DNA from: Antitrichia curtipendula
Lineage: Eukaryota; Streptophyta; Bryopsida; Hypnales; Leucodontaceae
Length of the DNA: 64,000 bases
Direction: 5' to 3'
NCBI GenBank assembly: GCA_951230915.1
Contig: OX579642.1
Span: 13,516,001 to 13,580,000, forward strand
In this document: positions 35,601 to 48,655 of the stretch, piece after piece
How the letters are laid out: every line of letters starts with the position of its first letter
How positions within the stretch are numbered: the stretch's first letter is position 1
Notes under the pieces: model-generated
What the model was told of the DNA's origin: nothing
Databases searched by the model: none
The model's input: only the letters and a program-made list of their open reading frames with translations
Position numbers and translations under genes: made by a program

Positions 35601-38520
35601 CTATTAACAAAATTCATCAAACAAGGATACAACTACTTACAAGTCTTATATTATTTAAGTGGCTGGGGAACCTATCCTAGAACAATATGACCAAATTAGC
35701 CGAGCACATTCTGCATCATGATATGGGGAAGCAAAAACAAAAGTATCCCAAGTTGATGATCAAGTAGATGTCTTCAATGCTTGAGAGTTGCTACACTTGC
35801 AAAGAATGGCGAAGCGATGGAAAAAAAAAATCTTGTGAAGAAGGAGCTCCACAATTTGGACTCAAACTTAGACCTCCTGAATGCATTCAAGGACTTAAAC
35901 GTGGAGAAGTTGAGGGAATTCAAGAGAAGTTGATGCATTACTAGTACGACAATGATTATCCAAATCTCCTAGATTAGCCAAGAGATGACAATTGGAATGA
36001 AGCCAAGTAGACCAAGGCCAAAACAAGAAGACCAAGGAGATATCTCTTTATGCAACCAAATTCTTCAAATTTTTCTTGGAGCAAAGGTCTTATTTTATGA
36101 AGCACCTATCAATCATCCAGAATTAATCATACAACATCACCTTCAACATGCACTCAAATTGGCAAATAGGAGCATGGAGGGAGAATATTGTGGTAGAAAT
36201 CAAATTCGGAATTACTGATTTTTTACATGCTCTTGTGGTATTAAACAAAAACAAATGTAACACCGTTCATGTTGTACTTCTTTGCGACGATGAAGTCTTT
36301 CTAAGAGAAGTAGTGGTTGTTGGAAGAGATCTTAGTGTAGTTCTTCATCTACTCGAATCTTATCAAATAGACACAGACTATGTACTATATGCAGACCAAT
36401 AAAGTCTTGAAGGAGTAGAAGATGGACTTTGCAAACTATTGGCCCGCAAAAAACAAGCGGATGGGAGACTATTCCAGAGCAACAGCAAGGTGATTGAAAT
36501 TTTTTTATCTTATATTCTTGCAAAGCTTTGGCAACACCATTAACTAGATTCCAAAGCCAACGTATTGTGGCCTCGATACATATGTGTTTAAGAAGCCAAG
36601 GGCGTACAATGAGCTTCAATACAAAATTCACAATACAAAGCTTCAAATGAAGTTCTACTTGAATATTCGAAGAGGATTTGGCATAGGAGGGATGGATCAT
36701 GGGTGTGATGTCATTTTTTGTGGGCATAAAATTCACTTGTGTAGCAACGGTATGTTCCATTAAGGTCGACTCGACCTAAACCAACATGCACAAGATTACT
36801 TTTGTCTTTGTCAACTTATTAATTATAGCTTGTACAGTTAGGTCAAGTTGACCTAAGTGATTACATAGGTGAAATTTGCAATAATAAAATTGTTATTGTT
36901 TTTTAGGTCAACTCGACCTAACTGGATATTTTACATCTCTGTTTGTGTAACTAACTTCACTGTACGTTTTGCAAATGTTGGTGCTAAATGTTTTTGCTAT
37001 TGGAACCTTGGACAAGTCCAACAACTAGACAACCATTGCGGAGTTGAAAAAATTGCTAGACATGAACAATTTTCTTTTGAAGGGCTATTTTACTGACAAA
37101 AAAGTGCATAGTCAAAATCTTGGAGGTGGGACAACATTTGCGTCCTCCAAAAGAAGGCGCAAGTCTACTTGGGATTTTCCACTCACTCCGTCATCATGAT
37201 TGGGTAGGTTTCTCATTACAAGAAGGTTTGTCTCATGGGAAGAGTGTAGATATCTCAATGGATGAAGAAGAGATGACTACAACATCAAAGAACTTCAAGA
37301 AAAGCAAATGACATCCGTCAACCTTTCTCCAAGTATTTGGGGGTCATCTGCATCATCAGGGTAGCCGGTAGAGATACAACCCATTGAAACGGAGCCATCC
37401 AACACAACGCCATCCGCCATGCACTAGAAAAAATGGAAGAGGCTTGTTGACAAGGACTACGGCGCTCAAATTGCCAAATAAAGGCTTAAGAGGATGTAGG
37501 ATTGAGCAACAAACATGATAGTGTACGCCAAGACCAACTAGCAAATGGACTAAATCCAACAATACATCTTGGTACTATCCAAGAAATCTTATAACAATTT
37601 TGATGCTAACATGAATAAAATTAAAGGTGGACGGCCCTTGGCAACACTCCTTCCTACTTAGGCAGCCTTCCAATTGATGTTGCAAGGTTAACCCTTGAGA
37701 TCACTGAATACTAGGGAATCCAATATGATAGAGCATGTTCAATCCCTATTTCCGTCAATTAATCTCCTACTCTTATTGGTTCTATTTTGTCTCCTTCTCC
37801 TCTTGTTAGTTTTGTCATGCCTCATTCTCCTCTTCCACCCAGTGAGACATGCCGTGTCATTCCCCCTCCCCCTCCGAAGTTTGACATTGCAATTGCTGTC
37901 GGTCAGCAAGTGAAAGCCACCCTTGAAGTGGCTACTATTCAAGTTGATGCAACTCATGTTGACACGATGGACAAGCCAAAAACAAATGCAACCACAAGTT
38001 AATCCAAAATATATCACTTGATGTCATTTGTATAGTTTAGGTCAATTTGAGCTAATTTGTATTATAGTTTTAATTTAGTTGTAGTTTTTTTATTAGACAA
38101 TACGTTTTTTGAAAATGAACTTACAATAGACAGAACCAAAGAGTTCTAAATTTTGAATATGATTTTTGTATTCTATTGCCCATTTGTTGAAGAACTAATA
38201 TGGGAGTCTTATGGATTATTTTCTTCTAAATTCTTGAATTGCAAGCCTAATTGATGTTGGCATTAAACCTTCTTCACCTAATCTCCAATCTCCATGGAGT
38301 TATCCTCTTTAGTCTCTTTGTAATTTTCCCGTGAAAGAGATTCAATTTGCCCAACCAAACATTGTGGATTCAGAGTGTGAGACTGCTCCGTTAGTAGAAT
38401 TGATTGTTTTGGAAGATGACTTATTGTTCCCGAACAACAAGGTTGTGGAGGTGAAAATTCCAAATTATGTAGTGAAGGTGTATAAAAATGCTGGAGCGTT
38501 TGTTGAATCATCTTGAGAAA
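35601..38520. other. Decayed, possibly once-coding region of unknown origin
   Basis: GC content and codon-like texture are a little higher than the surroundings, but frames break every 60-140 codons on both strands and I recognise no domain. Several AGGTC(A/G)A(C/G)(T)..GACCTA palindrome-like sites recur (about 36762, 36839, 36905 and a weaker one near 38038). It may be an old retroelement body. I cannot assign a gene. Confidence 0.3.
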
Positions 38521-38704
38521 AGATATTTTGCTTGTCTATATAAATCTTGAGTGCATGCATTTGTTGTCATTTTTTTTTGTCTTCCTTCAATAGTATTGCT
38601 TGTCTACAAAGATTTATTTTTACTCTGTCATTTTGATCTAGTCGAAAATGTGTGAGTTCAAGGTAGTAATTGATTGCACTTTAGGGATCTGGTTCTTATT
38701 GCCT

Positions 38705-39770
38705 ACATGGAGGGACGTTGCTGAATAGAGAGGGTCTGCTCTAGGAAAATGCAGGATTTTAGGCTACAATTAAATTTGATTGAAGGCAAAAAATCAAATA
38801 ATCAAGGTGAAAGAAAACATTGTATAGTGAAGACATTCCATAAATAAATAAATTTGTGTCAATGATCATATAAAATACACAGAATATAATATTTTATAAA
38901 AATATGAAACATAAGAGTCATTTTCATACTTGTATAAGATTGCACAATAATTCAAGTCATATACATACATCTATATACCTTGCAAAATACTTTAAGTTAT
39001 ATAAATACTTGTATATACCATATAGAATACTCCAAATTGTATGTATATGTGTATATAGCTTGTGGAATATTTGATTTCTTATAAATACTTGTATATACCA
39101 TATAGAATACTTCAAATTGTATGTATATGTGTATATATCTTGTGGAATATTTGATTTCTTATAAATACTTGTATATATCTTGTATAAGGTCACAAAAGTC
39201 AAATAATATACTATGAGCTTGTATGGAAGTTGTGTAAGTCGAATACAAGCCGCTTGAAACCCTTGGAAACTCAAATGAGTGCCAATGTGGATTTAAAACT
39301 CCAAAAGACAAGTTTGATAGCTTTTTTAAAAGCTAACATAGATGTCTATAAGCCCTCAAAATTTCAAGTTTAGATCTTTTATTTTCTAATTCTTAAGGCC
39401 GCTCAAAGTCTCTTCTCTTCAATTCAATGGCAACTCAACACTCTTTCAGTTCCAAGCCTATAACTATTACATTCTAACTCCAAACTACAATTGTAATGGA
39501 TATTTAGAAAGTTAACACAAAATTATATAAACTCTTTAAGTCTCAAATCAAATCCTTTCTTTTTTCGACTTATATAGCCCGTTGAAGTCTCGTCCCTTCA
39601 TATCAAACAAAGCTCAACACTACTCTATCTCTAAGCCCATACTCTTTCTTCCTAATTGGACACATTTTTTTCAAGATAAGTTTTAAGTCTTCATAAAAAG
39701 ATAAACTTTACATTCATAACTCATCCAAATATCAAATCCAAAAGGGTCAAACCACACTCAAAGGTACCAT
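38705..39770 (+). repeat. Dispersed repeat R1, copy c
   Basis: It opens with GGACGTTGCTGAATAGAGAGG, matching 32980, and contains the repeated 'AACTCCAAAC...' and 'AAAGCTAACA' phrases. The TA-rich middle (38830-39180) includes an 80-bp tandem. Non-coding. Confidence 0.5.
39001..39180. repeat. 80-bp tandem repeat, about 2.25 copies
   Basis: Starts of ATAAATACTTGTATATACC lie at 39001, 39081 and 39161. The two full copies differ at a few bases only. Confidence 0.85.
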
Positions 39771-40640
39771 TGGGATTACTTTCCTAGAATAGGACTCAAG
39801 TCTTTTTTTGAACTTTTAAAGCTATACATTACTTTGATGTTTTTATTTATTTTTTGAATTATAGATGAATAATATTATAATATTGCAATGTTTCCATTAA
39901 GTAAATTGGAGACAAATTTTTATGGAAAAAATCCTTAAAAAGACGTAAATCACCAATTTTAAGGCTAAATTTAGTGTCTTTTTTAACTATATAGCACTTT
40001 AAAAGGATATTTTTATCTAAATTTTTTATATTTCTCAAACATACAACTGTTTAAAATAATTTTTAGTGGTTAAATCTTGAACTCAAAATAGTATAATGTT
40101 TTAATTAATTAAACGATTATTGACAAATTATTGATTCCATCTAATACAAAATTTAAACATATAATTTCAAAAATAGCTTATATGGGGACTTTGAAGTCAA
40201 TAATATATACATTTTTTGCTCTAACAAAATCATCATTTGGATTATTTTTTATATTGACATTGACATGTTATTACTTCTGAATGTTATAGAAAATGAAAAA
40301 GTATTCATATTGTAGCAAAATAATCCTTTTTTACTCTATCATATGATTATATATATATATGATTTTTTTGAATTCAGTTACATAATTATTCATCAAAAAT
40401 TAAAACCCTTTTCTACCATTGAAAAACTTGACATGTTGACATCTGAACTTCAATTGGAACTATAATAGTAAAGTTAGTTTTCTTTTTGATGAATGAAACA
40501 ATATTAGGCTTAACATGACTTGTAATACTAGTCAAAAAGGACTAAACTACCTAAAATTAATGGATCGGTATTAAAAAACGATTAGCTAAAAAGAAATTAC
40601 ATTGCAGATTTTAGTGGGTTCGACCTTTTTGTAGTACAAT
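39771..40640. other. AT-rich spacer
   Basis: I see no gene, repeat family member or element boundary here. Confidence 0.4.
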
Positions 40641-40891
40641 TTGAGTGTGATTTGACCCAAAAGCATTATAGCCACATCTCTACAAGCCCTTGAAGTTGTT
40701 GCCTTCGAAACTAGTAGGCAACTAATCCTCTCTCACCCCAAGAAGCATAATTTCTTCATCCAAGCTTCAAATAGTATGAATCTTAGCTTTTCGGAATTAA
40801 AACAACAAGAAGAAAAAGCTCCCAAAATTTCATTAAAAAAAACATAATATACACCATAAGATGGCTCCTCTAACACACGGCACACTCCCAA
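40641..40891 (+). repeat. Dispersed repeat R1, copy d (left part, interrupted)
   Basis: It carries the 'TACAAGCCCTTGAAGTTGTTGCC' and 'CCAAGCTTCAAATAGTATGAATCTTAG' phrases of R1. It breaks off where an inverted R2 begins at 40892. The missing right part appears to resume near 45010. Confidence 0.4.
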
Positions 40892-41840
40892 TTAACCTCT
40901 AAAGCACTGAACATGTTTTTTTGAGAACATAGCTTTTGGGGGCAGCTCACTACGAGCGGAGATTTTGTTTTTTTTCTTTGAAATTTTCACACAACATTCT
41001 TCCAAGGAGTAGCTTTAAGGTCCAACAATTTTCATAACTTTTGATTATATGGGTAAAAAGTTATTGCATGATAAGTGATTTTAAATGCTCGGCGGACAGC
41101 CCGGACATAAAAAAAAATTCTTTAAATATTACTTTTAAAAAAAATAAAAATTTGAAATTGGTTCTTTGGATTTATATATACGCGGGAAGCTTTGAATCAT
41201 TCCATTTTCATCTGTGAGTCAAAAGTTATGAGGATTCTTAGTTTGAGGGTAGTTATGGAATCTCTACTCTAAAATAAACTTTGAAGTCCTTTATTTTACT
41301 CAATTCTCAATATTTTTGAAAAAAACTAAAAACATTGGGTGTAGATAGGTCTTTACAACATTATAACCATTGGGGTTGGCATTATGTAATTCTTTGATTA
41401 AATTCTTAACAATTTAGTGTTTTGAATCATTTTCTACTTCTTTCTATTTACTATTTTTTTCCTATATGTTGTACAAATCCAAATGATCTGAAATTTTTCA
41501 AGCATATAGCCAACTTGACTTCAAAAATTAATCCAAAGAGTAACCTTCATTTTGGACATTTTTTCATATAAATGTGACCTTGTGAAGTACAGCTGCCCGG
41601 ATTTCGCAGGGACAAAAAAAAGATTTTTCTCAATTCAAACACTAATATCATGCAATCCACACTGTGGAAAATTCTGAAATTTTTTCCACATCTTCTCAAA
41701 CAATTTTACTACAAGATCCTATGGTTACATGTGTCCAAAAATGTTTTTTTTCTAAAATTTGATACTTGTATTAGAAATGGCAGTTTAGGAACATTTTTGG
41801 TGAAAACATAGTCAAAAACCTTTAGGGGCTAACTATGAAG
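40892..41840 (-). repeat. Dispersed repeat R2, inverted copy
   Basis: Read on the minus strand it starts CCCCTAAAGGTTTTTGACTA near 41840 and ends at the complement of TTAACCTCTAAAG (40892). It is collinear with 31708-32628 and 50623-51562 throughout. Non-coding. Confidence 0.65.
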
Positions 41841-42459
41841 GAGAAAGAAGAAACTCTGATTGTGGGAACTCGGAATACCAAATTCTATTACTTTGTAATA
41901 GAATTAGGCTAAAGACATTTCATTTGCATATTTTTTGTTTTGTTTTTAGGATAGAAGTAGAAAGTTTAGTAGATTTTTAGATTAGCAACCATAGTATCTC
42001 TTAAAAGAGATAAAATTGTTAAGCCGGATCTTTATTGTTTCTGTCTTGGACTGGAAACCAAAAACCAATATGGGATCCCTAACAAGAGTCCCAAGTAACC
42101 GGAAATTATCAAACCGGTATCAGAAGTAGAAACGGGGAGCTAACGGTTACTACCGGGTAAGTAGGAGAGCCGTTAAACAGAAACTATTTCCCAGTAAAGA
42201 AGGGAACAATCATTTTCAACAATAGGAAAACCGGATGGGAAATGGAGGAGAAGGGGTCATGTATTAGCCTCCTCATTCCATCTTCTCACCCTTGTTTTTT
42301 CTACTTGTGAGTGAGTGTTTTTCAAGTGAGTGTGGCGCTGGAGCAAGGAGAAGTGTAAGTTTTTGATTCCGGTTCCTGATGAGCGGATGTTAGACTGCCT
42401 ATCTCTTTGAGACGGAGCAGTAGTGTGAAGCAGTTGTTTAGAGGAAGAAAGAGTTGAGA

Positions 42460-42564
42460 GTTTGTAAACCATTCTGAGTAGTTTGTAAACCATTCTGAGT
42501 AGTTTGTAAACCATTCTGAGTAGTTTGTAAACCATTCTGAGTAGTTTGTAAACCATTCCGAGTA
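42460..42564. repeat. 21-bp tandem repeat, 5 copies
   Basis: Five head-to-tail copies of a 21-bp unit, GTTTGTAAACCATTCTGAGT plus A. Four are identical and the last has one substitution. The period is a multiple of three, which produces spurious repeat-containing ORFs on the minus strand. Confidence 0.95.
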
Positions 42565-42654
42565 GTTTGAGAGCCATGGTGAAGGCTGAGGTGAGTGAAG
42601 AGCCACTTTCAATCACACTCTGGTCAGTGACGCCAGGATTGCCTAAGAATCTGA

Positions 42655-43398
42655 AGAAGAAGACGCTCTTTGCGGGAGGATTTGATGGGTCTGGGGTGTA
42701 ATGGCTTCATGAGGAAGCCCTGGAACTTGAAGAACGAGGTGATGGTGGAGGAACTTCTCGCGGACCAGTCAAGCGAGTGGTAGAAGACAATCCAAGCGCA
42801 GCCAACCAAATGGACTTCAGAAATGTGGGGAGAGGTGTACAACTGTCCCAAAGAGGGGGAAGGTATGGCTGGACAATTAGAAAAGTTTGCCAATGGTAAG
42901 TTCTGCAACCCTATCAACCCCAAGGATGGATATGCAGTGACGGATTGCTCAAACTTGAGGCATAGGAGAGTTCTGGATTTTTTGGTTCCGATCTTGAATC
43001 CAGAGCGTCCTACTTGGATCACCATTACCATAGCAAATACAATTTTTGGTGCTCTGACCGGAGAGAGGAAAGTGAGTTGGGGTTTAGTATTGAAAGAAGT
43101 AGTGACCAAGATGGTCATAGTGGTAGGCAAGTCCAAACCCTCTGGTCTCTCTCCCTTTCTCTTCCACCTCTATGAATATAATGATTTACTAAAAAGAAAG
43201 GAGGTTATGATGTACAAATCTACGGATATGATGCTACAGTATGACATTAGTCCGGAAACGAAAGAGACGAGAGAAGTGTCAGTAGATGAGTCAGAATTGG
43301 AAGAAAAACATGAGGTTCCCCGAAAGAAAGGCAAGGAGGTAGTTGGAGAAAGGATCCGGTTTGGGCGAAGTCAGCTGACCCTCTTGGGTTTGTCATAA
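42655..43398 (+). pseudogene. Gag-like remnant of a retroelement (unproven)
   Basis: The frame ending at 43398 runs back past its ATG at 42823, through TAG 42781-42783 (SSEW, then the stop, then KTIQAQ), to about 42655. The stop sits where a second Trp is plausible. Readable segments include KPWNLKNEV, TSEMWGEVYN and KVSWGLVLKEV, and then a charged C-terminal part. A short charged exon-like ORF from ATG 42576 lies in another frame upstream. The Trp-rich, enzyme-free character and surrounding repeats suggest a gag-like or other repeat-encoded protein. I do not recognise a family with certainty. Confidence 0.4.
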
Positions 43399-45009
43399 AT
43401 GAATTGAAAGGCATTCAAGAGAAAATGATGAGTGATAAGGAGGTGACTTGAAAGTTATAAAACCAACTAGCTAGCCTAATCGGTCAAGTAAAGGATCTGC
43501 AAGAAGAGGTAGGAAAAAAGTCTGAGAGTGAGGGTAGATAGCTCTCGGATGAAACTGTGGACACCTTTAAGCGGATCTGAAAGTTTATTGGGAATCCAGG
43601 CGAGGTAGTTAATAAGGCTAAATTTTTTTAAGCGAAGATACTCAAGGAAGGATCTCACGGTGAGAAGGTCACCACCAATTGATCTCGGATCTGAGGAAGG
43701 TGAGTCACTAGAGACCACTGAGAAGTAGGAGAGTCAGTTTGGATTAGAGAAAGAGTCTGAGGAAGAAGAGGAGGAATTGGAACCGGAACTTGCACACGGA
43801 AAAAAGAAAGGTAAACTCCCAACTCCTTCAAAGGAAAAAGTTATTAAGTCGAGCAAACCTTCTGGTAGCCGACAGCAACCAACAAGGAAAGGTGTGGCCA
43901 AGGCAACACCAACACCATCCAAGCGGCAAAAGAAAAAGTAGGTAGAGATTTTGTAGGAATAGATCTAGGGAGTTAGCAAAAACTCAAATTTTTGGTAGGT
44001 AGAAAGCAACTTTCTAGTTACTTTCCGGTTGGATGAACCTGGTCAATCGGATCCAGATTTCTTGGATCTGAGATCTGCTTTTTGTGGACAAGGCCGACTG
44101 TTAGGAAGTAAACGCGGGGATTTTGGGATTGAGGGAATGACGCGTGTCATTCTCTAATCCGTAGTTAGGATTCTCATGGGACCTTTTGGGTGCCCATGTG
44201 TTTGGTATTTAGAGGGGCTGAGTTAATTTTAAATCCAAATATGATAGTATCATTTTGTACTTATGTTCTTTTCATTTCCATTGCAAAGTATTCTGATTTC
44301 CACTTCCTAAGAGTTGGTCTGATAAGTCTTAACACTAGATTGGTATGCCGGTAATGCTAGAACCATTACTTCGTGTGGGTAGCTATGTTTGCAGGTTTTG
44401 GAAAAGATAAGTTGTCCCCAAATGTTTTCTGTATCCGGTTTTTGGGAGTAGCATGGAACTTGGGTTGGGAGAATCTGTTGTTGGAGTAATGTGTGGATTG
44501 TAGGGGTTTTCTAAGTGACCTGCTAGTCCGGATTAGCTTCTGGGTTAGTTGTGAGGAGAAACTAAAGTCCCATTTCTTTTTGTTTTTTTGTTATTTTTCT
44601 TTTAGTGGAACTTCTGTCACTATAAACTTTGAAGGGTAAGAATTCAAGCAGCCTTCTTTAATTGCAATACACGGAAGCCTTTGCTATAGAGGCTAAACTT
44701 CTAAACCGGTTACTAAGTTTGAGGATCCGGAAGCGGAATCAGAAAGAGGTACATGATAATGACACTCCTTCCGGTTTCTGGTTCTGACTCCTAGGGTCAG
44801 AGTATTATCAATGGAAAAGGGAGTGGTACATTGTTTAGACACTTCTCTATTGTTGTTGTATGGATTGGGACTAATGTGGGATAGTCCAACCGGATGGAAA
44901 GCAATCACTTAGGTATTTTAAGCTTTTTGTTCTAGAATCTAGTTCACTTGAGGTTGTAGTAACTTCTGCATCATGTTCCAGTCATCACTATAGAATGTAC
45001 AAATTCAAT

Positions 45010-45985
45010 CTCTATGGGAAAGATACATGAGTCATCCTAAAGGCGTTTTAAACACGTTGGAACATCTACCGAAGGGATTTTGCTTTCTTGTGCTACGACA
45101 CCAATTCCTTATCCTCCTAACAAGATGCTACATCAACCCATGCCTAAGCCACATGGGCTTCAATTTCTCATTGGCTATCTCCTTTGACCCTTTTACAATC
45201 CTATCTATCCTTTTATCTTAGCCACAAACTATTTAAAGTCAATAGAAAAGTAAACTATCTCCAATCTTCCATTTTTTAACTTTATAAATTCAAACTAAGA
45301 ATTGAAAACACTTCTACACATAAAAAAACAAAGGCCTGTCAACTATCTATTAGAGGTGAAAAATAGAGTTTCAAAAAAAATATCACTCCATTTGAGGATG
45401 CCTTTGATAGTGGTTGCAATGTAGTCTACATGATCAACTTTGGTTAAAGGATTAATATGCCTACATTGAGGGGAGTCATTGGTGACCACAACTCCCTCTA
45501 TAGACTTGACCATACAATAATATTGGTCATCATTCAAACCCTCAAAACACCTTTTAAATGTTACTTTTTTATTGTCAGGCTCAATAAACCCAACTTATAA
45601 TAAAATTACCAATGTTTGAGTGTCATGCTGAAGGTTTCCATGCTATTGTTGATCTACACAAGGTTGCTTTGACAGTCAAAAAGGCCCAACTACTTGCAAA
45701 CACTCATGCAACAATGCAAGGCCCAGTGGTAGATGAGATTGATCTGATAATTGCGATAAAAAAAATCTCAAATCCATGCTTTGATTGAAGCTCTTCATCT
45801 TGAGACCCAACTCCCCCCCTCCAATTTGACATACTAAAATCCAAAGTATAATCCAAAGAAAAAATAAATCAAATTGATGAAGCTCTTTGGTGGTTCCTTC
45901 TTCTTTATAGTTTGCTTGTTCATATTGGTAGGAAGGCATCACCTTGAAGCTACATTGAGTGATGTCATCTCTTTCAATATATTAT
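45010..45985 (+). repeat. Dispersed repeat R1, copy e (right part)
   Basis: 45470-45760 matches 24980-25260 (shared phrases 'ACCATACAATAATATT', 'AAAAGGCCCAACT', 'GAGATTGATCTGAT'). 45120-45230 matches the 'CCATTGGCCATCTC' zone of copies a and b. It is the probable continuation of copy d, split by the R2 and retroelement insertions. Confidence 0.45.
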
Positions 45986-46019
45986 TAATATTAAAATCCA
46001 TTCAAACAACATCCAACAA

Positions 46020-46587
46020 TGTAACAACGTCGAAGGAGGTCAAACGACCATTAGGATTCAGGGTGGCTAAGAAGAAGTTCAACGTCATTCTGGACTTGAA
46101 TGGAATTTTATGTGTCTGTAAAGATATGAAGTCCAAAGGCTGGTACAGCCACATAGAAAAATCCACGCTAGGGCACTCTGCTATAGTTCTTACAATTGTG
46201 TGATACAAGGCCATTTACATTAGGCCAAATTGTTGACAATTTTTAAATGAGCTAGGAAGATAGCCATTGTTTCAGTGTAGAGCTCAATAAAGATGTTCAA
46301 TACTAAAGGTGTCTTTAGACATCTTTTTGATGGGGCTAGAAATGCCCTTTTTTGTACTCCGGCAAGACTCATGCACAACATTGAAGTGTAGGAATGTCTA
46401 TAGAAAGATCACAACTTTCAAAGAGCCTGGTATAAGCAAAGAGCTATTTCTTAAAAACTTGAGTACTTTGTTCAATGGCTCACAAGGGAATTTTATGTCT
46501 GAGAATACCATCGTAGATGACACCTCAAATAAGCACATAATGAAAAAGATGAACAAATGTCATTCTCTCAAATATTTGGTCAAATAA
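46020..46587 (+). pseudogene. FCP1/NIF-like HAD phosphatase fragment
   Basis: Two frames resemble the plant FCP1-like phosphatase domain. The first ends at 46203 and holds KKKFNVILDLNGILCVC, a DLNG version of the catalytic DxDG(T/V) motif with its second Asp replaced by Asn. The second (46309-46587) holds FFVLRQDSCTT, VYRKITTFKEPGIS, LSTLF and ENTIVDDTSNK, matching the order of later motifs, including the IVDD loop. Stops separate the pieces, so it is broken. Plant relatives with DLNG exist, so the Asn may be inherited. It was probably captured or duplicated next to R1. Confidence 0.5.
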
Positions 46588-48647
46588 AGAAAATGTTCTG
46601 AAGGACACGTTTCTTGTAGACACCCTGCTACCTTGGTTTAAGCGCCTTCACGTCGCTCAAAACCAAGGATTGAAGTTGTTCAAGGGAAATAGCTCAAGGA
46701 AAATGGGGTGGCGGATGCTTTGCAACAAACAAAATCATCGAGAGTACAATACACTTATGGAAGTGGTTTGAGTGTCCTCAAGTTTGAAATAGACCCATAC
46801 TTTTGTATTTGTAGTTTAGATCCACTTCAATTGTTTGGCATTTAGTTTGAACCTTGGCCATTTTGAGTACAATTTAGCTCGCATTGACTTGATTTGTATA
46901 TAGTTTCAAGCTCAGTAATCTTGTGTTTTATAAAAAGAATTCTTGAAACAATAAAACTATAAACCCTTAATATCTGAAAATGACTTCTATATTTTTAGGA
47001 GTTGATCTCGTGTGGGTGTAATTTTGGTTGAGCCAACCTAATGTAGTCATCATTGTGTTTATTGAGAACTTTAGACATGGTGTACGTAGTGTTTATGAAT
47101 GTTCTCATCTCTACTCTTTTTCTATACCAATTTTGCAATTGACACTTCATTTCAGACTTTTTGCACATTAGTGTCTCTAATTCAGAATGTAAGCCTCACT
47201 TGCAGCGCATCGGTTGATTTCTTTCTAGAGTACAAATATAATGCAATCTTGAGCACATGGAACTTTTTATGCTCGATCATGACAACCAATTCTACAATGG
47301 ACTTCTTTCTCAAACCCTTGGATGATGGTATGGTGAATAGTCCGCCAAATGGAGTTGCCAATTGCCCAAATCATGCTTCCCCTCTCCTTTACGTTCAATC
47401 GCCGTTGTAGCATCAAGAATGTTGCCCTCTACTCCTTCGATAGAGTGCTGTAGAGGAATCTCTACAAAGATGTAGGTGTTCCAATATCATTCCTCGTCAT
47501 GAAATCAATGCTACCAAAAAGAGTACGTGAAGAATTTATTGGTAGGCGTTCTCGTCTATCACCGCTTCTACAATAACGTGTCAGGTCCCTAGGTGTGTGG
47601 AAGATAAAGACGCATGAGGGATTACCTCCAAGGTGATGCGCTCCTCTCTTTTTTGAAGTGTGGAATCAAAAGTTTATACAACTCCAAAGGCTACAGACAT
47701 TATGGGAATACAAAAAGAGTAACAATGGTGATGGGTTGTAGTTGAGGACCTGAGATTCAGAAGGCATTAGAGATGCACAATTCTCTAGTATTGAGTTCTA
47801 TATAGTAACTTTGCAGCTACATACATTTTTAATTTCCTTTTGGATGATGCAAAATTTTAAAAGCTAAGAGAGTGGTAAGAAACAATTGAAGCTGACTCTA
47901 ATTACTACAGATTTTGAAGATGAGGTATTAGAAAACTCCTACTTTGGATGCTATACTATTTTGTAGCAAAGACTCAAATTTAGATTTGTGAGCAATGCAG
48001 ATCATTAAGTATTATAAAACAAGATAGTTAAAGTATATCATCTTTGAAGACTATAGTAGTCTTCCGAGTAGAAGCTTGTGAGGACAAGGCCATGGTAATT
48101 GAAGAATGTAGTGGATGTTGAGCTTTGCCTTGGAGTTGAGCAAGAAAGTTATACAAACAATACCAAGCAGGCGTCCCTCTAAGCACTTTCATAAACAAAA
48201 GCATTTGGAGTGCAGTTTACGATAGTGCTAGAGTGGCGTCTACATGATTTTTTTCTATAATTTCTATAGCTAGATTTAGGCCAAAGCTCAATATTTACTT
48301 CATTCTTTAATCACCATGGCCCTGTCTTTGCAAGCAATCTACTTGTAGTGTCCAGCACAGTCTACAAAGATGAGATACTTTGTTGGCAAGAGTACAGTCA
48401 TAAGCAACGCTTCTACACATATTTGTTTTACAATATATATATATATATATTTGAGGATTATTTTTTATTTATTGCATCACACTTTGTAATTAATGCATGG
48501 TATTTTGGAATTCTACATTTGCATACATATTTTGTATGTCAATGCCTTGCTTTTTTGTATTTCTAGACAAAAAAAATCTACTTTGTTTGTGGTTTATATG
48601 CATCTAGAGACTCCCATTTCACTAGAAAATTACAAAAAAAATGGATA
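46588..48647. other. Non-coding region
   Basis: I find no convincing gene or element. A short TA microsatellite lies at about 48436-48450. The last bases, TGTATATG (48648-48655), are the candidate target site of set B's left end. Confidence 0.35.
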
Positions 48648-48655
48648 TGTATATG

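Larger units (their letters stand above)
41850..44960 (+). mobile_element. Degenerate retroelement-like unit
   Basis: This ~3.1-kb segment lies between two halves of an R1 copy. It contains a 21-bp tandem array, a decayed gag-like reading frame (42655-43398), an acidic/lysine-rich stretch (43740-43940) and repeated CCGG-containing phrases. I see no protease, reverse transcriptase or integrase and cannot define LTRs. A non-autonomous LTR derivative is the best guess. Confidence 0.4.

Noticed and set aside
36332..36760. 142-codon minus-strand ORF
   Set aside because: Isolated, no recognisable domain, and overlaps a decayed region with comparable frames on the other strand.
38957..39274. Tyr/Ile-rich minus-strand ORF
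   Set aside because: Lies over the TA-rich 80-bp tandem repeat; no domain and no conservation of frame.
42257..42616. Minus-strand ORFs with repeating LRMVYKL or YSEWFTN
   Set aside because: Produced by the 21-bp tandem repeat, whose length is divisible by three.
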